From contig JAIOPV010000229.1 of the NCBI GenBank assembly GCA_021413735.1, forward strand, positions 1 through 37,497: 37,497 nt of DNA, written 5' to 3'. How positions within the stretch are numbered: position 1 is the stretch's first letter; every line of letters begins with the position of its first letter. This stretch comes from Planctomycetota bacterium (GTDB lineage: Bacteria; Planctomycetota; Planctomycetia; Gemmatales; Gemmataceae). The position numbers were made by a program, and so were the translations under genes. The notes beneath the pieces are model-generated. The model was not told the DNA's origin. It ran no database searches and worked only from the letters and a program-made list of their open reading frames with translations. Shown here piece by piece: positions 8,434 to 16,490 of the stretch.

Positions 8434-10761
8434 ATGTCCGACACCCCCACCTACGCAAGCCTCCTCACACGACTGTTCTCCGGCAACTCGGAAGAGCGGG
8501 CATCCGCGCTCGCGGTTCTGGAATCGGTCTCGGACGCGGATCGAACTGCCGTCGAACCCGAGATTCGTTCACGATTGCGTGACAGCTTCCCCTGGATGCG
8601 GTTGATCGCAGCCGAAGCTGTGTTCCGCATCTATCGCGATGTGAACGCTGCGGTCGATGCCGTGGCTGGCGTGATTCGCGATGGTAAACCCAGCACGGTT
8701 GCTGATGCTGCGGTACTCATCCAGCAGTTCGGGTCGCCAGCAGTTCCGCTGTTGGTGCTGATCGTTCGTCATGCTCCGGATGTCTTCGCGACGCAAACCT
8801 CGGACTACCACCGATGGGCCGCTGAGACAGCAGTTCGCAGCGGCCCCGATGGACTGAATGCGTGGTTGGAAATGTTCGGAATCACGCCCACCACAACCTC
8901 GCTTCTGATTGGGTTAGCAAACGCAGCGCCGGCGGTCGCCTACGACCTGGCCCCGGTCGAAGCAGCACTGCGATCCAAGCTTGCGGGCCGGGTTCCGGGC
9001 GTGGCATTCGGGGCAGCCCTGTGGCGAGTTAGTTGGCGTGTGAACCGGGATTGGTTGACAATAATCACGACCGAAGAACGGGACCTGACATTCCCCGGAA
9101 TGCGGGAACTGCTCCTTGAAGTGCTGACCGAACATCTCGGTCGCCGGCCCGATATCGCCTTGTTGGTGCGGAAGACGCTGCTTTCACTCGGTGAGGGCAC
9201 CGAGGCCGACTACTATCTCGCTTTGAAGGCTGTCGAACGGTTGGCCGCGCTCGGTGCGCTCGGGTGGGGCGTACTCATTCCAATGTTGAATGAGCCACTG
9301 CATGAGACTTTGCGTTCCGCAGTCCTGGCGCTTGCGTTGGGTAAGCCGACGGTGTTGCCGCTCCTTCAACATCACGCACACGCCGCAATTTTGACTGCGG
9401 AACCCAATTCGGGGCTCATGAGTATCGCGGTCATGGTTCTGGAGAAACTTGGTCCGGTCGCAGGCATGGCCATTCCCGATCTGCTCAACCTCGCGATACG
9501 TTTTCCAGAAATGGCGTCCACGGTGTGCGACGCGATACCGAAGCTCGCAGCCGGTTTTCCGAACACGCCCTCAGCTATCATCCGAGCGCTCCACCGTCTT
9601 CTCACCGCAGCGTATTTTGGCACCAATCAACTAACCGCGTTTCACTCGCTTGCAGGCGTACTGGGCGAACTCGATCCGGACAGCGGGCCGCGACTGGTCG
9701 ATAACACCAGCACCGATTCGCTAGCGGACCTCTTACTCCAACACGCAGCATGGAAGGACGCTCCGGCCGAAACTCGAACGCGGCACATTCGCGTTCTTGC
9801 GGATGCACTTGCCAGTCCGCGAGCCGAGGTCCGCATTCGCGCCGCCGAGTTACTGCGACACTGCCGAAAGGAGATGCCGGCTGTGTGGCCCGATTTGGTC
9901 GCAGTGCTCACCGGAGCGGATGAGAAAGCCGCCGTCGCCGTGCTGCCCCACTTCCGGCACCTCGAATCTGTGGCCGATGCCGTGACGGCCGATCTCGTCA
10001 CGCTCTTCCGTGAACCAAATCCGAACTATGCGGCACGGGCGGTCGTCGCATTGTGGCGGCTCGAACGCATGACGACGGTTGGATTGGCCGTCGAAGCTGT
10101 CCCGAACGATGGCTGGGGTTGGGCACTGCTCCGCGCCGTGGTGAAGAGCGTCTCGCAAACGCACGGACCGCAGCACGAACTGAACGAGTTGTTCGCGGCA
10201 CCGCTGGCGGATGTCGCCGAGACAATCACGGCTCTTGTGAATCCTCCGGAGTCGCCGCAAGACAATCAGATCACTCAACTCGTGCCGCAACCGGGTGGTC
10301 CGGCAACCCAGACGACCGTGGACTGGGATGGCGTTCACGCCTCGGTTACCGGTGAGGGTAATGCGGCGGCGCTGTTCATCGTCGCGTTGATGTGCGAGTG
10401 CGGGACGGCCGGTTTCGCACGGCAGAAGATCTGGCTCATCAAGCACCATCGCGAATTGACTCGCTTGGGGTTGGCCGAGTCGAAACATGCGGTCGAATGG
10501 ACGATCGCAGAGCTCGATCCGCCGGCGTCGCAGAACCATCGGCGGCTCGCGGTGCGTAACTTCTTCGTCGGCAGGACGGAGTTGCCGCCGGAGATCGTGT
10601 CGTTACTAGATCACCGCTTGGGCTGGTTCCGCTGGGCAGGCTTGGAGCTGGCCGACGCTTGGGGTTTGAGTTCGGAGCAGGTGAAGGAACTGACCGAAGA
10701 TCGCATCTGGGACACCAGCCCTCGCGTGCGGGCACGAGCCTTGCGGCTGTCTCGGGGATAA
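8434..10761 (+). CDS. HEAT-repeat protein
   Basis: A 775-residue, largely alpha-helical protein without signal peptide or membrane segment. Repeated helical pairs with the HEAT pattern (for example around residues 20-90, where NSEERASALAVLE and PWMRLIAAEAVFRIY alternate, again near 445-475, and at the C-terminus DTSPRVRARALRLS) identify a solenoid. Such proteins act as scaffolds or protein-binding surfaces; no enzymatic motif is visible. The start ATG gives the first helix pair directly and no better start is seen. It is the first gene rightward of a divergent spacer and is followed after 70 bp by the radical SAM gene. HEAT/PBS-lyase-like solenoids are frequent in planctomycetes; the partner of this one cannot be read from sequence. 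Confidence 0.85.
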   Translation: MSDTPTYASLLTRLFSGNSEERASALAVLESVSDADRTAVEPEIRSRLRDSFPWMRLIAAEAVFRIYRDVNAAVDAVAGVIRDGKPSTVADAAVLIQQFGSPAVPLLVLIVRHAPDVFATQTSDYHRWAAETAVRSGPDGLNAWLEMFGITPTTTSLLIGLANAAPAVAYDLAPVEAALRSKLAGRVPGVAFGAALWRVSWRVNRDWLTIITTEERDLTFPGMRELLLEVLTEHLGRRPDIALLVRKTLLSLGEGTEADYYLALKAVERLAALGALGWGVLIPMLNEPLHETLRSAVLALALGKPTVLPLLQHHAHAAILTAEPNSGLMSIAVMVLEKLGPVAGMAIPDLLNLAIRFPEMASTVCDAIPKLAAGFPNTPSAIIRALHRLLTAAYFGTNQLTAFHSLAGVLGELDPDSGPRLVDNTSTDSLADLLLQHAAWKDAPAETRTRHIRVLADALASPRAEVRIRAAELLRHCRKEMPAVWPDLVAVLTGADEKAAVAVLPHFRHLESVADAVTADLVTLFREPNPNYAARAVVALWRLERMTTVGLAVEAVPNDGWGWALLRAVVKSVSQTHGPQHELNELFAAPLADVAETITALVNPPESPQDNQITQLVPQPGGPATQTTVDWDGVHASVTGEGNAAALFIVALMCECGTAGFARQKIWLIKHHRELTRLGLAESKHAVEWTIAELDPPASQNHRRLAVRNFFVGRTELPPEIVSLLDHRLGWFRWAGLELADAWGLSSEQVKELTEDRIWDTSPRVRARALRLSRG

Positions 10762-10819
10762 TGCAGGATTCCCGCGAACCTCCTCCATTCGGTCTGTGTC
10801 TAGCGAACCCACAACTCTC

Positions 10820-10824
10820 GGAGG
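10820..10824 (+). promoter_or_regulatory. Ribosome binding site that fixes the radical SAM start
   Basis: A GGAGG lies 7 bases ahead of the ATG at 10832. The reading frame is open to an earlier in-frame start at 10796, but the Shine-Dalgarno site lies inside that extension, so 10832 is the better start. Confidence 0.75.
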
Positions 10825-10831
10825 CACGCGA

Positions 10832-11674
10832 ATGGAACTGATCGAATCGAAGTCCATCTTTTCGCCAGCAACCGGATTCATCAAACGCGGCGGGTTCGAG
10901 TGGACATGCAATCCGTATGTCGGTTGCACCTTCGGCTGCTCCTACTGTTACGCGGCGTTTCTGCCTCAATCGCGAAGGCCACCTGAAGAATGGGGCAAGT
11001 GGCTGACCGCCAAGAAGAACGCGGCGGCACTCGCCGAGAAGCAAGCACCCAAGGTCGCTGGGCAGGCCGTGTATCTGTCGAGTGTCACCGATCCTTACCA
11101 ACCTGCCGAACGCGGATTGATGCTGACTCGCGGCATCCTCGAAGCGCTCGCGGAACATCAACCCCGCCTGACGATCCAAACACGTGGCCCGCTCGTCGCT
11201 CGTGATATTGATGTGCTAAAGCAGTTCCGAAGCCTGCGTGTGAACCTGTCGATTCCAACGGATTCAGAGCGAGTTCGCCAGCAATTCGAGCCGAAGGCTC
11301 CGCCACTTGAAAAGCGATGGGCCGCGATCCAGGATGTGCGTGAGGCTGGCATCGCGGTTGGCATCTGCGTGACGCCGACGCTGCCGATCGAAAATGTGGA
11401 TGCTTTCGCGAAGCGGATCGCGGCGTTCAAACCCGATGTCCTGGTGTGTCAGGATTTCCACGATTCGGGCGGCGGATTCGGAGCCGATACCGGCGAAGAA
11501 GCGCGAACATTGCTCGCCGAAATCGGCTGGCAGCCGAGCGATTATCGGCGGTTCGTGGACCGGCTCCGGCAGGATCAAAAAGTCTACGAAGGCGAAACCG
11601 GTTTCTTCCCGCCGCCGAAGGTTGAGGGGTTGTTTCCGGTGAAGTCGCCAGGCTTGTTTGATGGCGTGGCATGA
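10832..11674 (+). CDS. SplB/Rv2578c-like radical SAM protein
   Basis: A 280-residue protein with the radical SAM cluster motif C32-x3-C36-x2-C39 in the context NPYVGCTFGCSYCYA, which is characteristic of the spore-photoproduct-lyase-like COG1533/Rv2578c group. Downstream landmarks also fit: SSVTDPYQPAE near residue 90, where the group usually has a TDPYQP(x)E stretch, and TIQTRGPLVARDIDVL, matching the TKSxLxxRDxDxL pattern. The protein should bind a [4Fe-4S] cluster and cleave S-adenosylmethionine. True spore photoproduct lyases repair UV-damaged thymine dimers, but this short group is not proven to do so and its substrate is unknown. The upstream GGAGG supports the start. Transcription runs toward the sigma factor gene, with a hairpin at the convergent junction. 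Confidence 0.9.
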   Translation: MELIESKSIFSPATGFIKRGGFEWTCNPYVGCTFGCSYCYAAFLPQSRRPPEEWGKWLTAKKNAAALAEKQAPKVAGQAVYLSSVTDPYQPAERGLMLTRGILEALAEHQPRLTIQTRGPLVARDIDVLKQFRSLRVNLSIPTDSERVRQQFEPKAPPLEKRWAAIQDVREAGIAVGICVTPTLPIENVDAFAKRIAAFKPDVLVCQDFHDSGGGFGADTGEEARTLLAEIGWQPSDYRRFVDRLRQDQKVYEGETGFFPPPKVEGLFPVKSPGLFDGVA

Positions 11675-11732
11675 AGCCATCTTGATGAGAGATTCACAGC
11701 GGCGGTTCGCCTGCAGGAGTGGAGAAAGATCA

Positions 11733-11778
11733 TTCCCCCTCACCCGCGACGAGTCTTCGAGTCGCGGGTGAGGGGGAA
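11733..11778. terminator. Perfect 18-bp hairpin between convergent genes
   Basis: An 18-bp perfect inverted repeat (TTCCCCCTCACCCGCGAC at 11733-11750 with its complement at 11761-11778) closes a 10-base loop, gagtcttcga. It sits between the stops of two convergent genes, so a bidirectional transcription stop is plausible, although there is no strong T tract on either side. The same arm sequence recurs at about 25278, so it belongs to a dispersed family. Confidence 0.6.
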
Positions 11779-11813
11779 ACACTTGATCCCAAAAGTCTCG
11801 ATGCCGTTGTTCA

Positions 11814-12758
11814 TCACCCCGAGAGTTTCTTCCCCTTCGACGCCAGAATTCGCCCCAGATTGTCAGCCGAGAGTCGCGGGTCATCGGTCAACAACGCCCC
11901 GAGTTCCGTCAGGATGAATCCTTCGAGGTCGTCGCCGGTCCAGCCCTCCGCGACGAGCTTGCCACCGATCTGTTCCAGTGCCTTGTCGCGAAGTTTGTCC
12001 GTTCGCCGCGTCAGCGTGCCCTCGTTCAACCCGAACTGCTTCGCAGCATCTCGCTGACTCATCCGGTATCGCCAACGCAAGCCAAGCAACAGGCGTTCCT
12101 CGTCGTCGATTGAATCCAACCAGTCACGAGCGGCCTGCACGAACGCATCGTGCCAGCGCCCCGCAACGTCGTTGCCCGTCGGCGTCGGGTTCATCGGAAT
12201 CGCGTAATCGTCGTCTGGAAGCGACGTCACGCCGGACGTCTGCCGAAGCTTCGATAAGTGCCAGTTTTGGAACACGCGGATGAGCCACGGAGCCAGCGGG
12301 CGGTGACCGTCGTAACGAGCCAGCACTGGCAATGAATCCTCGGTTTCGGGCGCGATCAGGTTGCTCCAGAACTCGCTCACGGCCGTGTCCTGGCGTTCGT
12401 CGTCGCGCGGATACAGCCGCACAGCACGCGCTCGCAAAGCATCGACCAGCAGACAATCGCTACGACCGGTGCGAGCGTTGAAAAGCAGTTCCCACGCGGC
12501 GTTTTGCCCTTCGAGACAGCCGATACAAACGGCCCAGTCCACCGCGTAGAGTCCTTCGAGGAACGCGGCCCACGAAATCGGCTCGGGGTTCTTTGGCAGT
12601 AGAAGGTGGTACGACCGTTCGAGGTTGGCGAAGAATTTAGCTTCAGTGAAGCGGACGCTCGGCACCTGCAACCGGATGAAGTGGTACAGAAGCGTCGCGC
12701 GGCTGCGGTCCGCGGGCGTCAGCGTCGGGATGTTCGGAAGAATCGTCACAGAAGCCAT
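11814..12758 (-). CDS. Sigma-70-family (ECF-like) RNA polymerase sigma factor
   Basis: A 314-residue protein from the chosen ATG. The region around HRPLAPWLIRVFQNWHLSKLRQ fits the end of sigma region 2 (the -10 recognition helix, normally W..NL..d..R). The segment DDEERLLLGLRWRYRMSQRDAA followed by FGLNEGTLTRRTDKLRDKAL fits region 4 with its helix-turn-helix. An N-terminal segment of about 100 residues and a tail of about 55 residues after the helix-turn-helix are longer than in a minimal ECF factor. No anti-sigma gene is adjacent. An alternative ATG at 12795-12797 would add 13 residues; neither has a strong ribosome binding site. A nested inverted repeat lies directly upstream (12802-12883) and could serve for regulation. 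Assignment to a sigma family is good, regulon unknown. Confidence 0.78.
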   Translation of the reverse strand: MASVTILPNIPTLTPADRSRATLLYHFIRLQVPSVRFTEAKFFANLERSYHLLLPKNPEPISWAAFLEGLYAVDWAVCIGCLEGQNAAWELLFNARTGRSDCLLVDALRARAVRLYPRDDERQDTAVSEFWSNLIAPETEDSLPVLARYDGHRPLAPWLIRVFQNWHLSKLRQTSGVTSLPDDDYAIPMNPTPTGNDVAGRWHDAFVQAARDWLDSIDDEERLLLGLRWRYRMSQRDAAKQFGLNEGTLTRRTDKLRDKALEQIGGKLVAEGWTGDDLEGFILTELGALLTDDPRLSADNLGRILASKGKKLSG

Positions 12759-12801
12759 CCCGGATCGAGAACGTCTTTCGAGTGTTGCCCCACTCATATC
12801 A

Positions 12802-12883
12802 CACCAATCGGGTCGGGGTTTCTGACTCCTCAAGAGTGTTATGCCGATTCCGTTGCAATACCTGACACGGAATCCGATTGGTG
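12802..12883. promoter_or_regulatory. Nested inverted repeat upstream of the sigma factor gene
   Basis: CACCAATCGG (12802-12811) pairs perfectly with CCGATTGGTG (12874-12883), and inside it GATTCCGT (12846-12853) pairs with ACGGAATC (12867-12874). The two pairs are concentric and sit immediately ahead of either possible sigma start. They could be an operator or a leader-RNA structure. This is a proposal from sequence symmetry alone. Confidence 0.4.
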
Positions 12884-12991
12884 GGAGCAAATGCTGGTGT
12901 GGTGGGCAATGCGACCCCCACGGGAGGGTCCCGCAGCGGTCGCGACCGAAACATTATACGCTGTGAAAAGTGGAAACTGATCCGGCTTGAC

Positions 12992-14140
12992 TCACTCTGA
13001 AACTTCCGCGATGTCCACGAGGCGGCTCTTTTCTTTCAGCGACTTCGCCCCAGCGTGAACGAGTGCTGTCACCGCGATGATTTCATCGTGAGGAATCGGT
13101 TCCTTGCGAGTCTTCACCATCTCGCGGAAGGTCGCGGCCATGCGGAACATTTCGTAGTGGTGGCCGTACCAGAAGTCGCCCTCGATCGAGGGCGTGAACA
13201 CGAACCGTGACTCCTGCTCGGGCTTCTTCTTCTCGAAGTAAACTTCCGTGTGGCAATACTCCCATTTGTCGTTCGGTCGACCGTACCAGATCGACGCGGG
13301 TTGTTGCGTGCCCGGGTAGGTGATGAGTGCATGAGCGGTGCTCTCCTTCGCGTACAGGCTCACCGCTTCCACTTTCGGCCCGAGAAGCGTGACCACGGTC
13401 CACGCGGGATGTTGACCGTAGACCATCCAGCCATCGTGACTGTAGCCGCCCTGCTGGCTCGCCACGACGTGCCGAATTGGCCCGTAGTCGCCAGAGTCGC
13501 GTCTGCGGAGCGCCGCTTCCATGCCCCATTCGTGCCTGAACAAGCTCGACGACATGATCGGAGCGTTGTGCTTCTTGGCGAACTCGAGGATCTTCCGCGT
13601 GCCGGCCACCGAACCGCCGATCGGCTTGTCGCAGAACGTCGGCAGTCCCTTCTTCAACGCCGGAGCGATCAGGTCGAAGTGATCTTCGCCGAAGCCAGAA
13701 GCGTCGCCGAGCCACACCGCGTCGACTTGCTCGACCATCTCTTCCACAGACTTCGCGGCTTTCACGCCGGGGAACGCTTCGAGATACGGCGGGATCACCT
13801 TGGGGTCGGCGTCGTAGTAGAGCGTGATCCGCGCGTCAGGGAACGGCAGTTGGTCGAAGGTGTATTTCGGGTTGCGGTTGTACTTGCGGAACATATCGGC
13901 GGAGCCGGGATCGAGATACTTCTTGATCGCGTCGAGGTCGATCTCGGGGTGCAGGTATTGGGCGAAGTGCCAGGTGTGACCGTTCTTCGGTTGCGGTTTG
14001 CCGCGGATCGTCGCGGAGATGACGCCGATGCGATACACCTTGCCGGCGGGTTCGGCCTTGGCGTCGGCAGTTGTTGCGAGAAGTGGAAGAGCCGCCGCAC
14101 CGAGCAGCACATCGCGGCGAGTTGCAGTTTGCGGAGTCAT
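12992..14140 (-). CDS. Tat-exported Gfo/Idh/MocA-family oxidoreductase
   Basis: A 382-residue protein starting at the ATG that gives a twin-arginine leader: TRRDVLLGAAALPLLATTADA, so export in the folded, cofactor-bound state is expected. The N-terminal Rossmann part reads YRIGVISATIRGK, unusual in lacking a clean GxGxxG. Later comes VDAVWLGDASGFGEDH and the cofactor/catalytic loop CDKPIGGS, the local equivalent of the family's EKP motif with Asp in place of Glu. The C-terminal alpha/beta domain follows from about residue 190. Family members oxidise or reduce sugars and sugar derivatives with NAD(P). Tat-exported members are abundant in planctomycetes, and their substrates are mostly unknown. 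The esterase gene lies 98 bp upstream on the same strand, the spacer carrying a CGTTTAGCGG repeat. Confidence 0.88.
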   Translation of the reverse strand: MTPQTATRRDVLLGAAALPLLATTADAKAEPAGKVYRIGVISATIRGKPQPKNGHTWHFAQYLHPEIDLDAIKKYLDPGSADMFRKYNRNPKYTFDQLPFPDARITLYYDADPKVIPPYLEAFPGVKAAKSVEEMVEQVDAVWLGDASGFGEDHFDLIAPALKKGLPTFCDKPIGGSVAGTRKILEFAKKHNAPIMSSSLFRHEWGMEAALRRRDSGDYGPIRHVVASQQGGYSHDGWMVYGQHPAWTVVTLLGPKVEAVSLYAKESTAHALITYPGTQQPASIWYGRPNDKWEYCHTEVYFEKKKPEQESRFVFTPSIEGDFWYGHHYEMFRMAATFREMVKTRKEPIPHDEIIAVTALVHAGAKSLKEKSRLVDIAEVSE

Positions 14141-14172
14141 TGAAGGGTTCCGTAAGGGAGGGATAACGAACA

Positions 14173-14230
14173 CGTTTAGCGGTTGCCCCGGTGGGGCAAC
14201 CGGCGGACCCGTTGGGACCGCCGCTAAACG
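14173..14230. repeat. CGTTTAGCGG inverted repeat element, copy 2
   Basis: CGTTTAGCGG (14173-14182) and CCGCTAAACG (14221-14230) form perfect 10-bp terminal inverted repeats. Inside, TTGCCCC and GGGGCAA form a second short stem. The terminal sequence matches the repeat at 1-29 and at 32044-32072. It lies between two same-strand genes, the esterase and the oxidoreductase. Confidence 0.75.
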
Positions 14231-14238
14231 ATGGCGCA

Positions 14239-15063
14239 CTATGGTTTCTCTTGCGGCAGCAGCAATTCCGCGGCTTCGGCGACCCAGCCGCTGTGCCAGT
14301 CGTGCTTCCGGGACGGGCCATCGCGGTACTCGTGCGGCATCTTCGCCTTGTCCATCAGAGCGTGGGCTTGCTGAACTTCTGCCCGGAAGTTGCCGTAGCC
14401 GAGCAGGATCAGCCGCGATTCCTTTCCGAGAGCTGTGCCCTTCTTGCCGAGCAACTCAGACACGCGATAACTCGCGAAGTTCTCGGCCGTGCCGAAGATG
14501 TCGCCGGAGCCATACTTGCCGGGTGCGTCCATCATCAACGGAGCATCCCACGCGACCGCTTTGCCGAACACCGTCGGGTTCCGCAGCAGCAGCGAGAACG
14601 CACCCCAACCCGATTTGCTGAAGCCGAGCAGCAACCGCCCCTCGGTCTCGGCCCGCACCGGATATGTCTTCTCGATCGCTGGCACGACCACCTTCAAGAC
14701 GTACGTTTCCTGGCGAATCTCGGGTTTCGTTGGGTGGTCGGCGTACCACGGCAAATGCGAAAAGGTCGGGGCCACGAACACGGCTTTGTGCTTGTTGGCG
14801 AGATCGAGTTTCTTCACCTCGGCGAGACCGTTCCCGAAACGAGATTCGCTCTTGGCTTCGACCGGCAGTACATACACGACGAGATAGCGTTGGTCTTTCT
14901 CCAGTTTGTCGGGCAGCAGCACGCGAATGCTCGTTTCGCCGGCTTGATACGGCGACTTCACGGTGTGAACGAGGAAGCCGTCCGCATCTTTCTTGGCGTC
15001 GGAGATTGTCGTTTCGTCGGCTGTGGTGAGGGCGAACAATGCGATGAGCAGCGAAGCGATCAC
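14239..15063 (-). CDS. Secreted putative esterase (alpha/beta hydrolase, esterase-D-like)
   Basis: A 274-residue protein starting at GTG, with a short hydrophobic leader (residues 2-15) that predicts export. The fold elements fit the COG0627/esterase-D group: YLVVYVLPVEA near 60-70, VFVAPTFSHLPWYADH near 95-110, the nucleophile elbow G147-F-S149-K-S-G152, and His254 in KHDWHSGW near the C-terminus. The elbow has Ser where the usual GxSxG has its second Gly, so G-x-S-x-S. Likely hydrolysis of carboxylic esters in the periplasm-like space. An AGAGGA about six bases ahead of the GTG supports the start. It diverges from the PQQ-propeller gene over a 120-bp spacer. Confidence 0.85.
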   Translation of the reverse strand: MIASLLIALFALTTADETTISDAKKDADGFLVHTVKSPYQAGETSIRVLLPDKLEKDQRYLVVYVLPVEAKSESRFGNGLAEVKKLDLANKHKAVFVAPTFSHLPWYADHPTKPEIRQETYVLKVVVPAIEKTYPVRAETEGRLLLGFSKSGWGAFSLLLRNPTVFGKAVAWDAPLMMDAPGKYGSGDIFGTAENFASYRVSELLGKKGTALGKESRLILLGYGNFRAEVQQAHALMDKAKMPHEYRDGPSRKHDWHSGWVAEAAELLLPQEKP

Positions 15064-15183
15064 GATGAGTCCTCTGGCGGGTAGTTATCTCTATACCCGA
15101 TTTCGATGCCGAAATCCCCCACGTTCGGGAATACCATATCTGAACGCTCTGAACCGCCTCGCATCAGCCCCGAGATGTTAAGC

Positions 15184-16401
15184 ATGCGATACCTTCCAAT
15201 GCTTCTGGTGCTGGCCATCCCAGCGAACACACTCGCCGCGCCGCCCGATGTTTGGCCCGGTTTCCGTGGCACCGGCGACAGCATCTCCGAAGCAAAGCAA
15301 CTGCCGCTGAAGTGGTCCGCGACCGAAAACATCGCCTGGACCGCTGAACTACCGGGGTTCGGGCAATCCAGCCCGGTTGTGTGGAAGGACAAGGTGTTCG
15401 TCACGAGCGTCGAGGGTGAATTCAAGGACACGCTGCACGTTCTGTGCTTCGATCTCGCGACCGGCAAAGAAAAGTGGAAGAAGACGTTCGCCGGCGCGAT
15501 CAAGGTGAAGACTTCCGATTACGTCAGCAAAGGCGCTCCGACGCCGATCGCCACCGCTGACCGTGTGGTCGCTCTGTTCGAGACGGGCGACCTGTTCGCA
15601 CTCGATCACGACGGCAAGGAACTCTGGCAGCGCTCGCTCGTGAAGGATTTCGGTAACTTCAGCGGTCAGCATGGCCTCGGAACGTCGCCGGTGCTGGCGG
15701 GCGATGCAGTTCTCGTGTTGGTCGCGCAGGCGAAGTCGCCGTACTTGCTCGCCGTCGATGCGGGCACCGGCAAGGATCGCTGGCGGACGGAAGACAACTT
15801 CGGTTCATCGTGGTCATCGCCCACGGTGGTGAAGGTCGGCGACACGCTCACGGCGTTGGTGAGTTCCAGCGGACTCGCGGCCGGCTTCGACGTGAAGACC
15901 GGGAAACGCCTCTGGGAAGTCGATGGGTTGAAGGGAAATACCGTCGCATCACCGACCGCGTTCGGCGACCTCGCACTGATGGGTTCGAGCGACAAGACTT
16001 CGCAAATGGTCGTGCGACTTGATGGCGAAGTTGCTGCCGAGAAGCGGATCGCATGGCGTTCGACCAGCGCGACGAGTTCGTTTGGCTCGCCGTTGGTCTA
16101 CAAGGATCTCGCGTATTCCGTGAGCCGCGAAGGCAACGTGGTTTGTCTCGACCCGAAGACCGGTAAGGAACACTGGGATACGCGGTTGCCTGCGTCGTGT
16201 TGGGCTTCGCCCATTGGCGGTGCGGGCCGCGTGTACTTCTTCACGCGAGACGGCGTGTGCATTGTGGCGAAGGCCGGCAACGAGTTCGAGCAACTCGCCG
16301 AGAACAAACTGCCCGCGAAGGGAAAAGTGTACGGCGTCGCGGTAGTTGAGAATGCGTTCATTGTTCGCACTGAGAGTGCTATCGTGCGAATCGGGAAATG
16401 A
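15184..16401 (+). CDS. Secreted PQQ-like beta-propeller (outer membrane protein assembly/quinoprotein-like)
   Basis: A 405-residue protein; this ATG begins the signal peptide MRYLPMLLVLAIPANTLAA. The mature part has at least five copies of the propeller signature of the PQQ_2/BamB-like fold: TGKEKWKK, DGKELWQR, TGKDRWRT, TGKRLWEV and TGKEHWDT. Each ends a beta-blade with a conserved Trp. No extra dehydrogenase catalytic domain or haem motif is visible, so it is more likely a binding or scaffold protein than a PQQ alcohol dehydrogenase. The N-terminal DVWPGFRG is typical of planctomycete and verrucomicrobial members. Frame is open 26 codons upstream, but the leader argues for this start. Confidence 0.9.
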   Translation: MRYLPMLLVLAIPANTLAAPPDVWPGFRGTGDSISEAKQLPLKWSATENIAWTAELPGFGQSSPVVWKDKVFVTSVEGEFKDTLHVLCFDLATGKEKWKKTFAGAIKVKTSDYVSKGAPTPIATADRVVALFETGDLFALDHDGKELWQRSLVKDFGNFSGQHGLGTSPVLAGDAVLVLVAQAKSPYLLAVDAGTGKDRWRTEDNFGSSWSSPTVVKVGDTLTALVSSSGLAAGFDVKTGKRLWEVDGLKGNTVASPTAFGDLALMGSSDKTSQMVVRLDGEVAAEKRIAWRSTSATSSFGSPLVYKDLAYSVSREGNVVCLDPKTGKEHWDTRLPASCWASPIGGAGRVYFFTRDGVCIVAKAGNEFEQLAENKLPAKGKVYGVAVVENAFIVRTESAIVRIGK

Positions 16402-16435
16402 CATGGCGAGCGGGGTGGGGTAAGCCTCTCAAGTC

Positions 16436-16457
16436 CTGAGTATTCTCAATACCTCAG
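16436..16457. repeat. Small stem-loop downstream of the PQQ-propeller gene
   Basis: CTGAG-TATT (16436-16444) faces AATACCTCAG (16448-16457) across a 3-base loop, with one bulged base. It lies between the propeller gene and the small lower-GC gene and may end or process the transcript. Confidence 0.35.
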
Positions 16458-16490
16458 TGCTTGCTGATGGCACTGACGGAAGGAGTGTAT

